Below the pieces are notes generated by a model that saw only the letters and a program-made list of their open reading frames with translations, ran no database searches and had not been told where the DNA came from. The position numbers and the translations under genes are program-made. From Mucilaginibacter boryungensis (GTDB lineage Bacteria; Bacteroidota; Bacteroidia; Sphingobacteriales; Sphingobacteriaceae): a stretch of DNA of 64,000 nt. The stretch covers positions 744,001 to 808,000 of the forward strand of contig NZ_JADFFM010000002.1 in the NCBI RefSeq assembly GCF_015221995.1, given 5' to 3'. Every line of letters begins with the position of its first letter. Within the stretch, counting starts at the first letter, position 1. This document shows, one piece after another, positions 9,951 through 19,343 of this stretch.

Positions 9951-10724
9951 CTATTTACTAATGGGGTTTAATGGATATTTCAAATTTTTGGCGTCGGTAA
10001 GCTCCATTGTAAGACTGCCTACAATTACCTCTACATGCGCCTTTACAGGTATGCGGTTTTGATCGTCGGTTATCCAAAGATAAAGTTTACTGTTTTTACG
10101 AAATATGCGCCCGGGTATAATTGTTGGATTAAACTTCAGGCAATTAAATGTACCTAAAGCACAACTTACTTTCTCTTTGCCCACATAGGTAATGCTTAAT
10201 GTTTGTATGCTATCTTCCAAAAAATAGCGCAATTGCAGTTGCTCGCCTATCTTCAGCTTACTTACATCCAGGCAGCGGGCAAAGTAGTAAGCCGACGGAA
10301 AATCAAACACCTTGCCCTTAAATTGGTATATCCCTTTATTGGCAGTTATCTTTCCTTCTTTATGGTCAAACAGTACTTTATCGGTATGTCTCCAGCTACC
10401 TTCATGGCGGTTTTCTGTATACATATAAGGCAGCAGCGTGGTTTTATCAATATAACTTTCGTAACGGTTACGCACAGTATAAAAAACATCAAAAGTGCCG
10501 GCGGTATTGCCATCGGCAATAATATGGTAAGCTGGTTTACCATCAAATTTAATGTCCGATTCCTCAACCCGTAGATGCGCTTCGGCCGCGGTAAAGAAGC
10601 CGTATTTCATTTTATAGTTCAGTTGTTCGCCAACTTTAAAGACTTCTTCGGTGTTTTTATATGGTTCCTGAGCAAAAGCATAGGCTGCATTCAAAAGGAA
10701 TAATAAAGGGAATAGTACTCTCAT
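9951..10724 (-). CDS. DUF3108 family exported protein
   Basis: The 257-aa protein has a signal peptide (MRVLFPLLFLLNAAYAFA, cut before QEPYK) and a DUF3108 domain starting at FKVGEQLNYKMKYGFFTAAEAHLRV. It is probably a periplasmic or outer-membrane-facing beta-rich protein of unknown role. Six bases separate it from the DUF2480 gene upstream and four from the DUF3109 gene downstream, indicating co-transcription. Confidence 0.88.
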   Translation of the reverse strand: MRVLFPLLFLLNAAYAFAQEPYKNTEEVFKVGEQLNYKMKYGFFTAAEAHLRVEESDIKFDGKPAYHIIADGNTAGTFDVFYTVRNRYESYIDKTTLLPYMYTENRHEGSWRHTDKVLFDHKEGKITANKGIYQFKGKVFDFPSAYYFARCLDVSKLKIGEQLQLRYFLEDSIQTLSITYVGKEKVSCALGTFNCLKFNPTIIPGRIFRKNSKLYLWITDDQNRIPVKAHVEVIVGSLTMELTDAKNLKYPLNPISK

Positions 10725-10730
10725 TAAAGG

Positions 10731-11249
10731 TTAATCCTTACGTTTATAAATGGGCACAGTTGAGCATGGTTCGCCAAACATCAGGCTTTTAACAATTGGG
10801 GTAAGCCGTTTAGTTAACTCCACATAGGCCGACACGGGTACCTCTGTATCACCGCATCCTTTTATAACTACTCTTTGGTCGCGATATTGTTCCAGATCGG
10901 TAGCCGCCAGTGCTTTTTCAAACAATACGGTCTCCATCACAGCTGCATCGCCAAAAACAACTTCGCGAGCATAGGGTGCCATACGGTTGGCTAATAACAT
11001 ATAGGCCCAGGCTGGCACAACAGCATCGGCGCTACAGGTTATGGCCACGTTTTTACCTTGGTACTGTGCCCAATCGTGTTCTTTTACAAACTCCCTGAGA
11101 TCTTTCTCTTTAAGGATCAGTCCATGAAATAAATTATCTTTTATATCATACACCACCCTATCTCCGGCCGGATAAAATGCAGCTGGGTCAAGCGTAACCA
11201 GGCCGCTTTGGGCCACTTTGTTAATGATATTTTCCTGTATGTCCATCAT
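10731..11249 (-). CDS. DUF2480 family protein
   Basis: A 172-aa soluble protein matching the Bacteroidota-specific DUF2480 family (IINKVAQSGLVTLDPAAFYP, VVYDIKDNLFHGLILKEKDLR, and CSADAVVPAWAYMLLANRM). No function is known. It is the first gene of the DUF2480-DUF3108-DUF3109 operon, right after the ppiD-like terminator. Two consecutive ATGs (11249 and 11246) are both possible starts. Confidence 0.9.
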   Translation of the reverse strand: MMDIQENIINKVAQSGLVTLDPAAFYPAGDRVVYDIKDNLFHGLILKEKDLREFVKEHDWAQYQGKNVAITCSADAVVPAWAYMLLANRMAPYAREVVFGDAAVMETVLFEKALAATDLEQYRDQRVVIKGCGDTEVPVSAYVELTKRLTPIVKSLMFGEPCSTVPIYKRKD

Positions 11250-11270
11250 CTTCTGTATAAAGCCTGTAAC

Positions 11271-11305
11271 AAAAAATCCGGGATAAACTTACGCCTATCC
11301 CGGAT
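11271..11305 (-). terminator. Intrinsic terminator after the PpiD-like gene
   Basis: A 10-bp stem ATCCGGGATA/TATCCCGGAT with a 10-base loop, followed on the minus strand by six T. It separates the foldase gene from the DUF2480 operon. Confidence 0.88.
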
Positions 11306-11327
11306 GCAAAATTACTTTAATTATGGC

Positions 11328-13436
11328 TTATAAAAACTTAGCCCTGTAATCTTTTACATTCGCCTTATCTTTCAAGGCATCAAACACCATATTGTCGGCA
11401 CGCTGAGCAATAGCTTGTGCAATTTGCTGCCTTTGTTTTGAAGCATCGCCCATTGGCGCAGGGTTAATAAAGCTTTCGGGTTCAACTACATATACGCCAT
11501 GCACGCCCGCTACCGGTTTAGACAGTTTGTGTAATTGCAGGCCAAACAAGGTACCAACTACTTTATATTCAGCAGTTAAACCCGGGATAACAGGATTAGC
11601 AAATACAATATTTTCAACAGGCACTGCTTTGGTACCGGCTTTTTGTGCAACCGCATCAATTGATGAAGCGCCACTCATAGCAGCTTCAAGCTTAGCAATT
11701 AACGTTTTGCCTTTAACCATAATGCGCACATCATTTTCAATTTGTTTTTTAACAACATCAAGTGGCAAAGTACCTGCTGGTTTAATTACTGTTAAACGCG
11801 GAATAACGTATTGGTTACCTGAGGTAAACACCTGATCGCTATAGTCGCCTTTATCGGCTTTAAAGGCCCATCTTACAATTTCGCGGGCGTTATCCAAGCC
11901 GGGCAATGCCGCAGCAACACCGTTTACATCATCTGCCTTTTTTATTTGCAAACCTTGTTTTTGGCTTTCGGCTGTAAAATTATCTTTAGTTAAAGATGCC
12001 AGGAACGCCTGCGCTTTGGCATATGCCGCAGATTGCGTTTTACTGCTGGCAACTAAAGGCTTATCAACTATAGCTACCTTAACTACTTTCGAAGACCCTT
12101 TCTGATCGTCTATTTTTATAATGTGTACACCAAATTGCGTGGTAACTACTTTCAAATCGCCTTTTTTACCATCAAACACCGCTTCTTCAAAAGCAGGGAT
12201 CATAGCGCCGCGGCCGAATGTACCCAGCTCGCCGCCTTTTTCTCCCGACGTTTTATCGGTCGAGAATTTTTTAGCTAATTCTGCAAAAGAAGCGCCACCG
12301 GCAATTAGTTTCTTTAAAGAGTCGGCTTTAGCTTTAGCCTTATCTACACCGCCTTCGGTAGCCGGGTTTAACAAAATATGACTTGCTTTAACCGAGTCGG
12401 GGCCTACACGGCTATCAACCAACTTGGCAACCTTATAACTGCCATTGCTAAAGTAAGGGCCGTATACCTGGCCTTTTGCGGCGTTAAACATTACCGAATC
12501 CAGCTTTGGTTCTAACTGGCCTTTGTGCAGGTAAGTTAATGGTGTTTTTGTTTCGGCATTTACCTGTACAAAAAGCGAATCGTTGGTAGCTGTTTTAAAA
12601 TCGGTGGCTAACTTATCAATTTGTGTTTTTACCGCTGCGGTATCTTCTTTTGATGGCGACGCGTTAAAACTTACATACTCAAAGCTGCGTAGTTCCTGTG
12701 GATTTTTGAACTGCCCTTTATGGTCATTATAGTAACTGCTGTAATCGTCGTCGGTTAAGGTTACTTTGCTATCAGGGATAGATGCATAATCCAACTCGGC
12801 ATATTTAAAGTTAACCAGCTTGTTCCTTGCTTCGTAATCATCTTTAGCATCAAGCGAGTTAACATACAGGCCATTGCGCACTAACGACATGTATTTTTCA
12901 GCCTTTTTTGACTCCACCATGGTGGCCACAAATTCATTCCATTGCACCTTCATAGGGTCATCAGCTTTTGCTGTTGCCACATTGTTAAGGAACATGTTTA
13001 ATCTTTGCCTGTCTATCTGCCCGGTTTTCTGATCGCCGAAGGCCTGTACTATTTGCGGGTTTGGATTGTTACCGCTGATCATCGAGCGGGTTTCGTCAAC
13101 TCCAACTACTATACCCAGTTTATCAATCTCCTTATTAAGGATGATCTTGCTTACAAACTCGTTCCAGGTGGTTTCCTGAATATATCCTGTTATTTGAGGC
13201 GTAGGTGCCTGGCCCGATTGCTGCAGGAAGTTCTTTGTATTCTGATCAACCTTTTTCGAAAACTGATCGTAAGGCACTTTTTCACCTGCTACTTCACCTA
13301 AATCGTTTTGTGAACCGCGCATAAATGAACTGCCGGATCTTGCAACCTCACCAATAATAAAAGCAAACAACGCCAAACCAATCACAATTGCGAGAATCTT
13401 TCCCATCCGTTCCCGCAAAAAATTCATTATACCCAT
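11328..13436 (-). CDS. PpiD/SurA-like periplasmic peptidyl-prolyl isomerase
   Basis: A 702-aa membrane-anchored foldase assisting outer-membrane protein folding. It has a short cytoplasmic start (MGIMNFLRERMGK), one N-in membrane segment (about residues 14-32) and a SurA_N-like helical region (about 45-200). A parvulin rotamase domain sits near residues 345-450 (SVKASHILLNPATEGG to TTQFGVHIIKI, with GGELGTFGRGAMIPAFEEAVF), followed by a C-terminal extension. Length and order match Bacteroidota PpiD-like proteins. MNFL at 13427 is an alternative start. It may belong functionally with lptC and the OMP upstream, but 570 bases separate them. Confidence 0.92.
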   Translation of the reverse strand: MGIMNFLRERMGKILAIVIGLALFAFIIGEVARSGSSFMRGSQNDLGEVAGEKVPYDQFSKKVDQNTKNFLQQSGQAPTPQITGYIQETTWNEFVSKIILNKEIDKLGIVVGVDETRSMISGNNPNPQIVQAFGDQKTGQIDRQRLNMFLNNVATAKADDPMKVQWNEFVATMVESKKAEKYMSLVRNGLYVNSLDAKDDYEARNKLVNFKYAELDYASIPDSKVTLTDDDYSSYYNDHKGQFKNPQELRSFEYVSFNASPSKEDTAAVKTQIDKLATDFKTATNDSLFVQVNAETKTPLTYLHKGQLEPKLDSVMFNAAKGQVYGPYFSNGSYKVAKLVDSRVGPDSVKASHILLNPATEGGVDKAKAKADSLKKLIAGGASFAELAKKFSTDKTSGEKGGELGTFGRGAMIPAFEEAVFDGKKGDLKVVTTQFGVHIIKIDDQKGSSKVVKVAIVDKPLVASSKTQSAAYAKAQAFLASLTKDNFTAESQKQGLQIKKADDVNGVAAALPGLDNAREIVRWAFKADKGDYSDQVFTSGNQYVIPRLTVIKPAGTLPLDVVKKQIENDVRIMVKGKTLIAKLEAAMSGASSIDAVAQKAGTKAVPVENIVFANPVIPGLTAEYKVVGTLFGLQLHKLSKPVAGVHGVYVVEPESFINPAPMGDASKQRQQIAQAIAQRADNMVFDALKDKANVKDYRAKFL

Positions 13437-14006
13437 ATATAATCTTAAAAAATATTAACTCGTTTAAAAAGAGGGCGCAAGATACAATTTTTAGTAAAAA
13501 TCTATCATACAAATTTTGAGATTATAAAACAGCCGATTATTGGCCTGTTTACTTTATATATTGCTTAAAATCTCCCGATGATGATGTAAATGTTCAGCAC
13601 CACAATGTACAATCTTATCATCCATTATTATCTAATTTATTTGCTTTTCGAAGTTAAGATTGCAACGGACTAAAAAAAGCAATTTGGACGGTAATAACCG
13701 CGGGGCTGGCCTCTTATTTATGCAGGCCTAACGATGCTAATCTGGTGGATTATTGGCCTGTCTCTGTTAGAAGTGGGTATTAAGCAACGATTTTAATACG
13801 CCGCCATTTCTCAAAGAACATACTACAATATACCAAATTTCAGGCGAATAAAAAAGGAATTTATTGAATAATTTCGACACTAATTCGCACCCTATCAAAT
13901 AATAATAAATAATTATAAATAATAATCGATAATTGCTTTTTGTACAGATACTACAATAATGGGAAGCAGTGGGTGTACTATACCAACGGGTATATATAAC
14001 TAAGGG
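13437..14006. other. Intergenic region without a recognisable gene
   Basis: 570 AT-rich bases between lptC and the PpiD-like gene. The word GATTATTGGCCTG occurs twice (about 13534 and 13744). A short open stretch on plus near 13656-13786 has no start codon and no recognised homology. No terminator or TAnnTTTG promoter is obvious. Confidence 0.45.
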
Positions 14007-14594
14007 TTACTGATCTAAATTCCGGTTGACATAGATAAGCCCCGTTTGATTTTTAAATACATATGGGTCAAATTTTTCGTTAGTCTCCATAGCGGTTGCA
14101 TGCAGGATATTACCGTTGGCCATTCTAATATCAATAGGCTTGTTACTGGTTATCTGATGGGTAGCCATGTTCCAGTTCAACTCGTCCGATTTAAAAACAT
14201 CGCCTTTAGCGCTGGTGATCACCACATTTTTTTTCAGAAATATCAATTGCCTTGCTTCGTAGTTATACCCGGTATCGGCCACAATAGTGCCCGATTCTTT
14301 ATGGTCTTTGTCAAAGAAAATAACCTTAAGGCCCTTAGGCATCTTCCTGTATATTTCCTTATTGTCTTTGCTTATAGGGTATTCCAGCATTAATGGGGTT
14401 ATCAGGCGTGCCTTTACTTTAGCCGAGTCGCTAAATATCACATCTACCCCGCGGGTGGTATCGGCCGGGCTGTTTACTTCTTTAGCAGATATTTCCCGGA
14501 TCTTCTTCAGATCGTTGGTACAGGCGCTTAATAGCATAAGGCCCAAACTTGCGGATAATAAAAAGCACAGCAAATAATTAACCCGCCTATACAT
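14007..14594 (-). CDS. lptC: LPS export periplasmic protein LptC
   Basis: LptC is the bitopic or lipid-anchored subunit that receives LPS from LptBFG and passes it to LptA. The 195-aa protein has a lipoprotein signal with lipobox LSAC (Cys25), so here it is probably lipidated as in many Bacteroidota. A jelly-roll domain follows (DVIFSDSAKVKARLITPLMLEY, then ADTGYNYEARQLIFLKKNVVITSAKGDVFKSDELNW). It lies 16 bases after the OMP gene of the purQ-coaX cluster. The ATPase partner LptB is encoded at 46051-46809. Confidence 0.88.
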   Translation of the reverse strand: MYRRVNYLLCFLLSASLGLMLLSACTNDLKKIREISAKEVNSPADTTRGVDVIFSDSAKVKARLITPLMLEYPISKDNKEIYRKMPKGLKVIFFDKDHKESGTIVADTGYNYEARQLIFLKKNVVITSAKGDVFKSDELNWNMATHQITSNKPIDIRMANGNILHATAMETNEKFDPYVFKNQTGLIYVNRNLDQ

Positions 14595-14610
14595 ATGCCG
14601 TTAATTAAAA

Positions 14611-15936
14611 TTAATCGAACTTATATTTTTGGAACCACTTATCGTTAAGCGTAAAGCTTAAATGTACGTTAAAGTATTTTTCTTTAACCAGCGAATTGCT
14701 TAGTGTACCGCGCTGGCCAAACTCGCCTGCAATGTTTATTTTATAGAAGCTGGTACCGCTGGCTTTTAACGGCAGGCCCAGGCCAAAGGTAAGCCCTTCT
14801 TGCTTGATATCCTGATTATTTATAGCAACATAAGTTTTATCAAAGTGTACCCCCAACCGATAATCCATCACTGCCCAGTAGCTATGCAGCGAGTTGGCAT
14901 TTGGTGTAATTTGTCCGCCAATGTTAACGCTTTGGGTGTTTTGCAAACCCTGGTTAGCCCCTCCTATAGTTAATTTAGACCAATTACCCATGCTATAATC
15001 GGCACCTATCAGGAAATGACGGTCGTACTGATAAGCTAAACCAAAGCGGTTAATTAAAGGCAATTGAATTTTAGTATAAGGGTTTTGCTTATTTACAATA
15101 GTATCTGCAGCTACGGCTTCATTATCGTTTGTAAAATCAACCTGGTATTGGCTTACAATAAAACTGCTTTGCGAATTAAGCTTTGTACCAGCCGAACCTG
15201 AATAGCCCAGTGTTAAGCGGCGCTCGGTTGTAAAATCGATAGTATATTGGGCGCCAAAATCGTAATTCAACCCGCCAATAGCATTATTGGTTTCCTGACG
15301 CGAGTTAAACGCGCCGTATAAGTTAGGGAACTCGGTTGAACTGAATTGTTTCAGGTTACCAAATATATATGATACGTTAGCGCCTACAGCCAAATGCCTG
15401 CCGATATCAAATCCATAACCTAAATAAGCTTTTGATAACCCCCCCTCGCCACTGTAAACGTTATTAACTACATTGGTATCGGTAGGCGAGCCTGTGCCGT
15501 AACCACGACTTAATGTTTGGGTGTATTTATAACCCACTTCGCTATATGGCAATAACCCAAAGCTTAAAGCCGAATGCTGGCTAACCGGCACCCCTACAGC
15601 TATGTGGCTTAACCTGAAATTTGAATTAGTTTGATTAGCCTGCCCTGCTTTGCTGAAACTTGAAAAGTTACCGTACATGCCAATATCAAGCACGGTTAAG
15701 CGCATTGATGAATAGGAAGCAGGGTTTAACGGGTTAACATTATTATAACCGTTTATTTGGTTAGTTGCTACACCTATGCCACCCATTGCCACATTTTGCG
15801 GCAATAAAATTGGGTCGATAGTACCTAAACCATATCTTGAATAAGGGGAACTGGTAGTTGCGGTTGATTGCGCCATGGCCGTTGTTACGGCTACTGACAG
15901 TAAAAAAACAGTTAAAGCCCTGTAGTATTTAATCAT
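14611..15936 (-). CDS. Outer-membrane beta-barrel protein next to coaX
   Basis: The 441-aa protein has a signal peptide (ending TAMAQ) and then SSPYSRYGLGTIDPILLPQNVAMGGIGVA, a start typical of the Bacteroidota FadL/PorV-like barrel group. Multiple amphipathic strands follow, ending in FTLNDKWFQKYKFD. The exact role is unknown; these barrels are recurrently found with coaX and lptC. Its start overlaps the end of coaX by 8 bases, so translation is probably coupled. Confidence 0.82.
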   Translation of the reverse strand: MIKYYRALTVFLLSVAVTTAMAQSTATTSSPYSRYGLGTIDPILLPQNVAMGGIGVATNQINGYNNVNPLNPASYSSMRLTVLDIGMYGNFSSFSKAGQANQTNSNFRLSHIAVGVPVSQHSALSFGLLPYSEVGYKYTQTLSRGYGTGSPTDTNVVNNVYSGEGGLSKAYLGYGFDIGRHLAVGANVSYIFGNLKQFSSTEFPNLYGAFNSRQETNNAIGGLNYDFGAQYTIDFTTERRLTLGYSGSAGTKLNSQSSFIVSQYQVDFTNDNEAVAADTIVNKQNPYTKIQLPLINRFGLAYQYDRHFLIGADYSMGNWSKLTIGGANQGLQNTQSVNIGGQITPNANSLHSYWAVMDYRLGVHFDKTYVAINNQDIKQEGLTFGLGLPLKASGTSFYKINIAGEFGQRGTLSNSLVKEKYFNVHLSFTLNDKWFQKYKFD

Positions 15937-16672
15937 TATGCTGTTGTATCGCTGCGTTTAATCCTTGCAGAACCAAATAAGGTTCATTTTTAATATAGGG
16001 GGCAAAGATGCTATTTTTTAATAGTGTATCAAAAAAAATCCCATCGCCCCCGGTTAATAGTATATTTAGTTGGGGCTTACCATTGCGGTAATTTTCAATA
16101 AAGCCCGTTAATTCATATTTAAGGCCATTTTGCACACCCGATAATATGGCGCTTTCGGTATCTGCACCAAACATTTGGCCAAAATTACTGTCCGCGTTTA
16201 CTAACGGTAAAGCCGCTGTATAATTATGCATGGCCTTAAAACGCATTTGCAACCCCGGCGATATGCTGCCACCGTAATAATTTCCACCCGCATCTACATA
16301 ATCGTAAGTAATGCAGGTGCCTGCGTCTATTACCAGGTTATCTTTATCAGGATATAAACAATGCGCCCCCATAACTGCTGCCAAACGGTCTATACCCAAA
16401 GTTTGCGGCGTGCGGTAGTGGTTTGTTATTTGCGTTGCCATTTCCCTTGTAAAATATACCAGGGGCATATTTGCTTTTAATTCTTCTTCCCAGCTATCCT
16501 TTTCCTTTTTAACCGACGATATGATGGTCTGGTTAATAGTATACCCATCCGTCAACCCGCTCAGCTGGGGTATATCAATAGTTTTATAATGTTCAATTTT
16601 CAGCAGTTCATTGTTATTAAAAACCGCTGCTTTGGTATAGCTATTGCCAATATCTATAACCAGGTTGGCCAT
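15929..16672 (-). CDS. coaX: Type III pantothenate kinase
   Basis: Phosphorylates pantothenate with ATP, the first step of coenzyme A synthesis. The 247-aa protein has the ASKHA-fold signatures of CoaX: DIGNSYTKAAVF (residues 6-17), TLGIDRLAAVMGA, DAGTCITYD and YGGSISPGLQMRFKAMH. Its ATG shares one base with the purQ stop codon (TAATG), and its end overlaps the OMP gene by 8 bases. Confidence 0.95.
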   Translation of the reverse strand: MANLVIDIGNSYTKAAVFNNNELLKIEHYKTIDIPQLSGLTDGYTINQTIISSVKKEKDSWEEELKANMPLVYFTREMATQITNHYRTPQTLGIDRLAAVMGAHCLYPDKDNLVIDAGTCITYDYVDAGGNYYGGSISPGLQMRFKAMHNYTAALPLVNADSNFGQMFGADTESAILSGVQNGLKYELTGFIENYRNGKPQLNILLTGGDGIFFDTLLKNSIFAPYIKNEPYLVLQGLNAAIQQHND

Positions 16673-17364
16673 TAGGCTTTAACCAGCGATAATATCGATT
16701 CAAAAATGGCCAGGCCGTCCTCGTTCGCTACAAGGGTATCCGAAGCACGTTCAGGGTGCGGCATCAGGCCAAACACATTGCGGCTGGCATTAGTTACCCC
16801 GGCAATATTTTCGATAGATCCGTTAGGGTTAGCATCGGCAGTAATATTACCGGCTTCGTCACAATAACGGAACATTACCTGGTTATTATCATTTATGGCT
16901 TTCAGCACATCGGCATCGGCAAAATAGTTCCCTTCGCCATGGGCTATTGGTATTTTCAAAGCACGATTAGGATCAATCTGTGCCGTTAACAGCGATTGTG
17001 TTGTTTGCGCTTTCAAATAAATATTACGGCAAATAAACTTGCGGTTGCTATTGTGCAATAAAGCGCCTGGCAATAAACCGGCCTCGGTAAGTATTTGGAA
17101 ACCATTGCAAATACCCAATACATAACCGCCTTTAGCGGCAAATTGGATCACTTCCTGCATAATGGGCGAAAAACGCGCGATAGCGCCTGAACGCAGATAA
17201 TCGCCAAAAGAGAAACCGCCGGGCAGTACAACAAAGTCTACACCTTGCAGATCGTGGCTTTTATGCCATAACGGAACTACCTGCTGGCCCATTATTTTTT
17301 CTAAAACATAGATAATGTCCGCATCGCAATTGGACCCCGGGAAAGTGATTACGCCAAATTTCAT
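16672..17364 (-). CDS. purQ: Phosphoribosylformylglycinamidine synthase glutaminase subunit
   Basis: Class I glutamine amidotransferase supplying ammonia to PurL in purine synthesis. The 230-aa protein has GVITFPGSNCDAD at the N-terminus, the nucleophile cysteine in LGICNGFQILTEAGLLPG, and the His/Glu dyad in PHPERASD. It is the free-standing PurQ form rather than the PurL fusion. It starts the purQ-coaX-OMP-lptC run. Confidence 0.96.
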   Translation of the reverse strand: MKFGVITFPGSNCDADIIYVLEKIMGQQVVPLWHKSHDLQGVDFVVLPGGFSFGDYLRSGAIARFSPIMQEVIQFAAKGGYVLGICNGFQILTEAGLLPGALLHNSNRKFICRNIYLKAQTTQSLLTAQIDPNRALKIPIAHGEGNYFADADVLKAINDNNQVMFRYCDEAGNITADANPNGSIENIAGVTNASRNVFGLMPHPERASDTLVANEDGLAIFESILSLVKA

Positions 17365-17409
17365 GCTACAAATCTAATATAACCCGCGCAACCTGAAAGA
17401 ATGTAAAGG

Positions 17410-18399
17410 TTAAAAAGTGTTAAACTGGAAGTAAATAATACCTGCAAACAGTAAAAAGTACAGCGTTTCATAAAACCAGCGGCTGGTAGCATACAAAAAG
17501 TAGTAGGCAAAAAAGATGGCTACGGGTATAGCACACAGCAAAAAGTGGTTCAACCTAAAATCGGCCTTTACGTAAAATGCCAGTCCGGCGATGATAAAGG
17601 TGAAGAAAAATAACTGGAACGATTTGCGCACCAGCACATAACTTTTAAAGAAATTGCTGCGCAGCCTGAAAAAACAAAGAATAAGAATAATGATAACCGG
17701 TATCAGCAACAGGTAGTTATAGTAGTTAAGAATTTTAATGCTGCCCGGGAATGCCGTACCAAGCGGCAGCCATATCTTATAAAAATCGTGGATATGATCT
17801 GTAAGATAATCATATACCGCCAGGAAGAAGAAAACGGTAACATAGCCCATAATGGATGCTGCCCAGTCGCGCCAATCAAACGGGCGAAAAATAATCAGGG
17901 CAACCCATATCACTAAAAAAAAGTAAATAAACGGCAGATAGAAAATACTGCCCAGCCCAACAATCATCCCCAGATCGTACGCGTTTGATTTTATATCCTG
18001 ATTTTTATAAAAACTCAGCAGCTTATATATCATCCATATTACCAGGAAATTACAGATCAATGGCTGGCTTAACGTTAAAAACGGGGTAAATAACCCCGAT
18101 ACCGTAACATACATCAACGCCGGTAAAAATGACGATTTGCCGAAAAGATTATAAAGGTTAACTACATAGTTAATTAACAATGCTTGTATAAATACAATTA
18201 CGCCGGCAATTAAAACGCTAACAGGCAGGGATGTGGTATTTATATTGTTCCCCGGTACCAGCGACCGGGCAAATGATTCTACTAAAACAAGTTCGGTATT
18301 GGCAGGTGCGTTGTACAAATAACAAACGCGCAATATTACCAGCAGTATAGCCAGCCAAAAAATGTTAATCGGGTTATAGTTCCTGAAAGCAGAGATCAT
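17410..18399 (-). CDS. Multi-pass membrane protein, DUF6427-like
   Basis: The 329-aa protein consists almost entirely of hydrophobic segments (about eight or nine membrane spans). It begins MISAFRNYNPINIFWLAILLVILR, the form of Bacteroidota DUF6427 proteins, which lie near purine or cell-envelope genes. Motifs such as IIFRPFDWRDW are conserved-looking, but no activity is known. It is 45 bases upstream of purQ on the same strand and could share its transcript. Confidence 0.75.
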   Translation of the reverse strand: MISAFRNYNPINIFWLAILLVILRVCYLYNAPANTELVLVESFARSLVPGNNINTTSLPVSVLIAGVIVFIQALLINYVVNLYNLFGKSSFLPALMYVTVSGLFTPFLTLSQPLICNFLVIWMIYKLLSFYKNQDIKSNAYDLGMIVGLGSIFYLPFIYFFLVIWVALIIFRPFDWRDWAASIMGYVTVFFFLAVYDYLTDHIHDFYKIWLPLGTAFPGSIKILNYYNYLLLIPVIIILILCFFRLRSNFFKSYVLVRKSFQLFFFTFIIAGLAFYVKADFRLNHFLLCAIPVAIFFAYYFLYATSRWFYETLYFLLFAGIIYFQFNTF

Positions 18400-18441
18400 T
18401 ATGCCACAAAACTACGAAAGTCATTGGTCATTAGTCATTAG

Positions 18442-19239
18442 TCATCTTTGTTTTTTAGCCAATATGTAACTTGCCTTTAAATATGTTGGACTAAATATTG
18501 GGTTAGCATCGGCGCTCCCACTTAATGACACCCGCGCTGCGCCGCCACTTAGCGACGAACCATTTATTACAATGGTTCCCGGTTCCAATTTGGCACCGTT
18601 TACTATTATTCGATAATCGAAGGAAGATTCGTCCCCCATTAATGATCTAATATATTTCAATGGCACCTGAAATTCAAATGATACTGCACGGCTGCCATCA
18701 ACCCGGGCGGCGGCTTTTAAGCCCAGGTCATTATAAACCGATACATCAGGGTCAGTAAGGCCATCCAAACCCTCAATAGCAATATGCTTTGCAAAAGTTT
18801 GTAACCTGGCATTTACCACCGCGGCGACACTATCGGCATTATTCTTTTTATCGCGCAGGGGAACAATCTCCGATCGTTCGGTTAAACTTACCAGGGGGAA
18901 AGTTATTTTAACCGGTTTCAGTTTTTTCCCTTTATCGCGGCATATCACTTCCAGCGTTATACCCCCGTGGAATATCTTATCGGTGGCGGCCTGTTGGTCA
19001 GTTTGCATTACCAGGTACAAATTATCATTATCATTGGCCATGGTGTAAAATAACATAGTGGCATTATTGTGCGCCTGGAACTTGTTACCCCATTCGGTAG
19101 TTTTACCATCTATTTTTAAGCCAGGTGGAGCGTAAAAACTTTCTTTTTGCTCGGAAGGGAGTTTTTGCGCCGAGGTGTTGATCGCTGTTATTGCGGTTAA
19201 TAGGGTAATAAGGTAAGGTTTGCTTAAATTGAATTTCAT
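18442..19239 (-). CDS. Exported protein with a CBM9-like N-terminal domain
   Basis: From ATG 19239 it encodes 265 aa with a signal peptide (MKFNLSKPYLITLLTAITAINTSAQ) and then APPGLKIDGKTTEWG...YTMANDNDNLYLVMQTD. This pattern is typical of family-9-carbohydrate-binding-like domains in Bacteroidota secreted proteins. The frame stays open 13 codons further upstream; I preferred the internal ATG because it gives a clean signal peptide. Function is unknown. Confidence 0.72.
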   Translation of the reverse strand: MKFNLSKPYLITLLTAITAINTSAQKLPSEQKESFYAPPGLKIDGKTTEWGNKFQAHNNATMLFYTMANDNDNLYLVMQTDQQAATDKIFHGGITLEVICRDKGKKLKPVKITFPLVSLTERSEIVPLRDKKNNADSVAAVVNARLQTFAKHIAIEGLDGLTDPDVSVYNDLGLKAAARVDGSRAVSFEFQVPLKYIRSLMGDESSFDYRIIVNGAKLEPGTIVINGSSLSGGAARVSLSGSADANPIFSPTYLKASYILAKKQR

Positions 19240-19343
19240 AGCGGTAAGGGTTAATATGGTAACTAATATACAAATCATTACATATCTACGAAAATTTCGT
19301 AGATATGTTTTACCCGCTGTTAAATAAATTTTATTGGGTGTAG

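Noticed and set aside
13656..13786. Open stretch reading LKKAIWTVITAGLASYLCRPND... on plus
   Set aside because: No start codon, bounded by stops on both sides and no recognised homology; possibly a remnant but unsupported.
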